Source of the DNA: Mortierella sp. BCC40632
Lineage: Eukaryota > Mortierellomycota > Mortierellomycetes > Mortierellales > Mortierellaceae
DNA length: 64,000 nucleotides
Direction: 5' to 3'
NCBI GenBank assembly: GCA_011634665.1
Contig: WAEK01000007.1
Coordinates: 2,071,001 to 2,135,000 of the forward strand
A program made the position numbers and the translations under genes. Positions 60,997 through 64,000 of this stretch are shown here, one piece after another (position 1 is the first letter of the stretch; every line of letters begins with the position of its first letter). Under the pieces are notes generated by a model. That model did not search any database. It was given only the letters and a program-made list of their open reading frames with translations, and was not told where the DNA came from.

Positions 60997-62832
60997 ATGT
61001 TGAGCAAAGAACAGCGTCGCAATTGCCAGACTGGCCTTGTCTCATTTTTGCAACAATGGCCAGCTGGTTTCCGAGTCCTTTGGGCAATTCTTACCTTTAA
61101 CTGTAAGAGACTCGCCACCTTGATTCTAGCTTTGACTCGGGGTCTCATGCCGGAAACAAGCACACTGACCCTTTATTCCTATGGTTTCCTTTACTATATC
61201 TGAATAGACGAGTTTCCTAATCGGCGGACGGGCGAGAATCTGACGGTGTGCATTTTCCGCGGGTTTATCATCTTAATTGCCAGTAAGGTCAACATTCTTC
61301 CTCATTATTATCTCCCCCTCCCCTTCGCTTCGTTCCTTTTTGTTGTTTTTTCTTATTGAATAGATTGTTTACTTTGGATTGTCTGTGGTTGACACTTTGA
61401 TGCTCCTTCTTTCACTCCATAGGGTTTGGTTGCATCCTCGGAGCAATCTTTTACATCTACCGTTGGATCATCTACACAAATCTTGGTCTTGATCGACCTC
61501 TTAATATGCTCCAACGCGAGCACAACAGTGTAAACGGAACTATCGCCCCAGGTGAGTAGAGCTTGCAAAGCGACCAAGCAATATCCGACTCTTTATACTT
61601 AAACCTTTATCAAGGGAGAGAGACCTGACGCGTTCTTTCTGTCTCTTCAATGCCTCCTAGTTCTATACTTCCATGCCCCCGAAAACGCTACACAAACTAT
61701 CGAGAGTGTCAGCTTTGGCTCCAACTTTGTATTGGAAACTTTGAACCCATCTGAATACTTTGTCGATGAGATGGGAGTTCCCGACTTTAGTACTCTTTTC
61801 CTTGATCCACATATCACCAGATTGAATTTTAATGATGAGGAGCTTATTCAAGTTATCCTCCGCCATAACATCAAGCCTGACTCTAAATACAAATGGACCG
61901 TAATGGACATTGCCAATCCAGGTGAGTTTCCAAGAGTGACACAAACCAAAAGGATTTTTTTTTTGCACCATCTGTCCTTGCCACTTGAAAGGATTCTAAT
62001 AGATCTTCCATAATTTGATCCATAACCCTTCCTAGAGAGTCCGTCGGTTAACTTTACATTCAAGGATAACAATAACCGGTTCTACTTCTTGCCCGGTCAT
62101 TACGTTCATGTAAGGTACACACCACTCAAGTACAATCGCAACTTGGTACTTGAAGAGAGAGAGAACACGCTCTCAAAACGAATCCAGTACTTTTTCGGTT
62201 TTGGTTCTGTGATCGAGGACTTTGCCTACCAATCTGTGGTTGAGCATATGCCCTTCATCCCTGGGGATCCCTACGATAACATGACGACTGTCGTCATTGT
62301 CCGACCCATGTCCACGATCGAGCTCTACAACTATTTGGAAGAAAAGCCACTTCTCCGGGATACCATGTCGTCTATCGGTGGTCTGAACGGCTTTGTCGGA
62401 TCTGTGATCGTCTTCTTGTTTGGAGCTTCCTTGCTCTCACCTTGGGGAGCTGTTGCCAGGATCCCATATTTCCGAAGACGTATCTGCAAATCACTCGCAA
62501 GAGAATACAACAGCGACCAAGGACTTTCCAAGGGTCCCTTCACAGGCACGAGGGATCAAGTAGGTCAATTCGATCCCGAGATCCAGGCCCTTTCGGCCGA
62601 CGAACGGATTTCACTCTTGAAGGAACAAATCGATGAGCTCGAGGCTGTTCTCAAAGATTTTTACTTGGATGGAGGTGTCTTCCGATTTTATGCTGAGGCT
62701 CGACAGAATCTCATAGATGAGAATCTGCAAAGGTCCAAGGGTCTCCCTGGAGGAACTGGTGGAGGGAATCAGTCGCAACACCATGTACCGATGAAGGAAG
62801 AGATTATTTCTATGGACAACCACAAGTCGTAG
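60997..62832 (+). CDS. Tandem membrane-protein family, paralogue D
   Basis: Exons are 60997-61102, 61208-61282, 61423-61551, 61661-61921 and 62036-62832 (455 residues); all four introns are phase 1 and exon 2 is 75 nt. First helix FRVLWAILTFN; exon 2 has NRRTGENLTVCIFRGFIILIA; exon 3 continues with CILGAIFYIYRWIIYT. The presumed ectodomain (exon 4 and first half of exon 5) has several N-x-S/T sites (NAT, NGT, NFT, NMT), which supports a lumenal or extracellular side. FLPGHYVHVRY, SSIGGLNGFVGSVIVFLFG, SPWGA and QIDELEAVLKDFYLDGGVF follow. This copy is complete and the cleanest reference for the family. Function unknown; a plasma- or endomembrane protein is inferred. Confidence 0.82.
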
Positions 62833-64000
62833 CTGAAAAAGAAGATGGAAAAGGAGGAGGATGAGAGAGGTGAGAATGTATAGCTCATTTAATGTATCAC
62901 TAATTAAAAAAAAAAATGCAAGCTTTCAATGGTTGCTGAACAGACAATATATATCAAAGAGCAAAAGGAGGGTGCAACGACTTAACATAGTGTGCCGGAG
63001 GAGCGAGAACGAACAGTATGAAATCATTGAAAGTCCAGAGTCAAACTATATTCATTTACCATCTACATTAACTTATGGCCCATTGGACACACGAAAGAGT
63101 AAACTGTTTATTTACTACCATTACTCAGAAGAGGCCCTCTAGAGTCGCCAAGGAGAGACTACCCACTGAGGTCTATCGTAGGACCCTACCTCTGACTAGC
63201 TCAATACTTTTCAACTTGCTTTTCCCTTTAAATCTATGTTGGATCGAGTGTAGCAACGACATTCCCAAGGAAGCAAAAGCATGTAACTCTTCGCCGATTA
63301 TTTGACTACTGAAATCTCCATCATTAATCTCGTAGATATGATAGAGAAACATAGGATGGCATCTGAAAAACTAAGCTTTTCAACTGAGATGTAGTTTCAG
63401 ATGTGGAGAAAACAGCTCCAAGATTTTTTTTTTTTTTTTTTTTTATTTCCTTTGACGAGAACTCTTTAGATCTCTAGAGTTCATTCTCACAGGAATTGTT
63501 CCTTCCCTCATGAGGTGGTCTCTTAGGGTATACTTAGAGTGGGACATGCGGTCGCTGTATGTTGGTGCTCTTCGATACTCTTAAAGAATCCTAAGAGGAA
63601 AGAGGATTTGAATATGTTGACCAGCACACGGGTTGCATATTTCTTACCCACACATGCGAGAACCCATCTTAAGATTCAGACTATTGAGGTCAATGCCTTC
63701 TAGTAGGTTGATTAAATAGTGCTCCTATGATTGTGTGAATCGCTACCTACAAGTCATCGCACTCGAGCCCATCTAAGCTTGGAAATGCGTGAAACACAAT
63801 TTCTACCATAAAGTTATTTGGAACATGCTGTAGAGTGGAACGATCGGAGGAATTGGATACTGAATAAGTGAGGGTGGTAAAAGGGGCCTGATGGATCTAT
63901 AGGTTCGGTGGGTAACTAAGGAATAAGCGGTAGAGACAAGCTAGAGAGAGATGTTTCAGGGTTGAGGAGAATTAAGTCAGGCACGCTTGGTGATATTCTT
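62833..64000. other. Right-edge region without a recognised gene
   Basis: I see no supported coding region. A T-run of about 20 lies near 63425-63444, and several short inverted CTCTTA/TAAGAG motifs lie between about 63465 and 63600, recalling the hairpin near 12.0 kb. It may be decayed repeat sequence. Confidence 0.4.

Overview
The window is nuclear DNA of a filamentous, early-diverging fungus. A Mortierella-like (Mortierellomycota) lineage fits best, as inference. The genes are intron-rich (up to 14 exons). Introns and spacers carry many long A/T homopolymers and microsatellites. The gene set is eukaryotic and fungal: Mediator, CK2, STRIPAK, a Pff1-type protease and a Pex24-like peroxin. 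It also includes factors absent from budding yeast: an ELL elongation factor with an occludin/ELL domain, a TIMMDC1-like protein and a CHD6-9-type remodeller. Exon models were read by hand from GT/GC..AG junctions that keep the reading frame.

Left part (1-27 kb). The 3' half of a CHD-type chromatin remodeller with a serine/arginine-rich tail converges on a Pff1/ERMP1-like membrane metallopeptidase. A repeat-rich spacer (about 9-13.8 kb) holds an intact tRNA-Gly(GCC), a tRNA-derived SINE-like fragment, hairpins, and a probable 5'-truncated non-LTR retroelement flanked by a 14-bp direct repeat. Next come a PAP2 lipid phosphatase and, converging on it, a protein joining a C1 zinc finger to a Pex24-like membrane domain. 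A possibly broken small gene follows. MED14 (14 exons, minus strand) shares a divergent promoter with the catalytic subunit of casein kinase 2.

Middle part (27-49.7 kb). A microsatellite-rich spacer precedes ELL, a TIMMDC1-like gene, a 2-isopropylmalate synthase of the bacterial/plant (LeuA) type rather than the usual fungal Leu4 type, and a small secreted protein gene. TBCB (minus) and striatin (plus) are divergent, and each appears to contain one GC-AG intron. A 2.5 kb spacer without a recognisable gene follows.

Right part (49.7-62.9 kb). This is the most unusual region. Four same-strand paralogues encode a membrane-protein family I do not recognise. All four have five exons, four phase-1 introns in the same places, an exon 2 of 75 nt (77 nt in the third copy) and a rapidly diverging exon 4. 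Three hydrophobic stretches bracket a presumed glycosylated lumenal/extracellular domain. A conserved segment (IGGL..., then SP[WF]G) is followed by a short coiled-coil motif ending in YLD. The first paralogue has a very long glutamine-rich tail. The third has a +2 shift in a T-run and a degenerate splice donor, so it is either a pseudogene or a base-calling error. The last 1.2 kb shows no gene.
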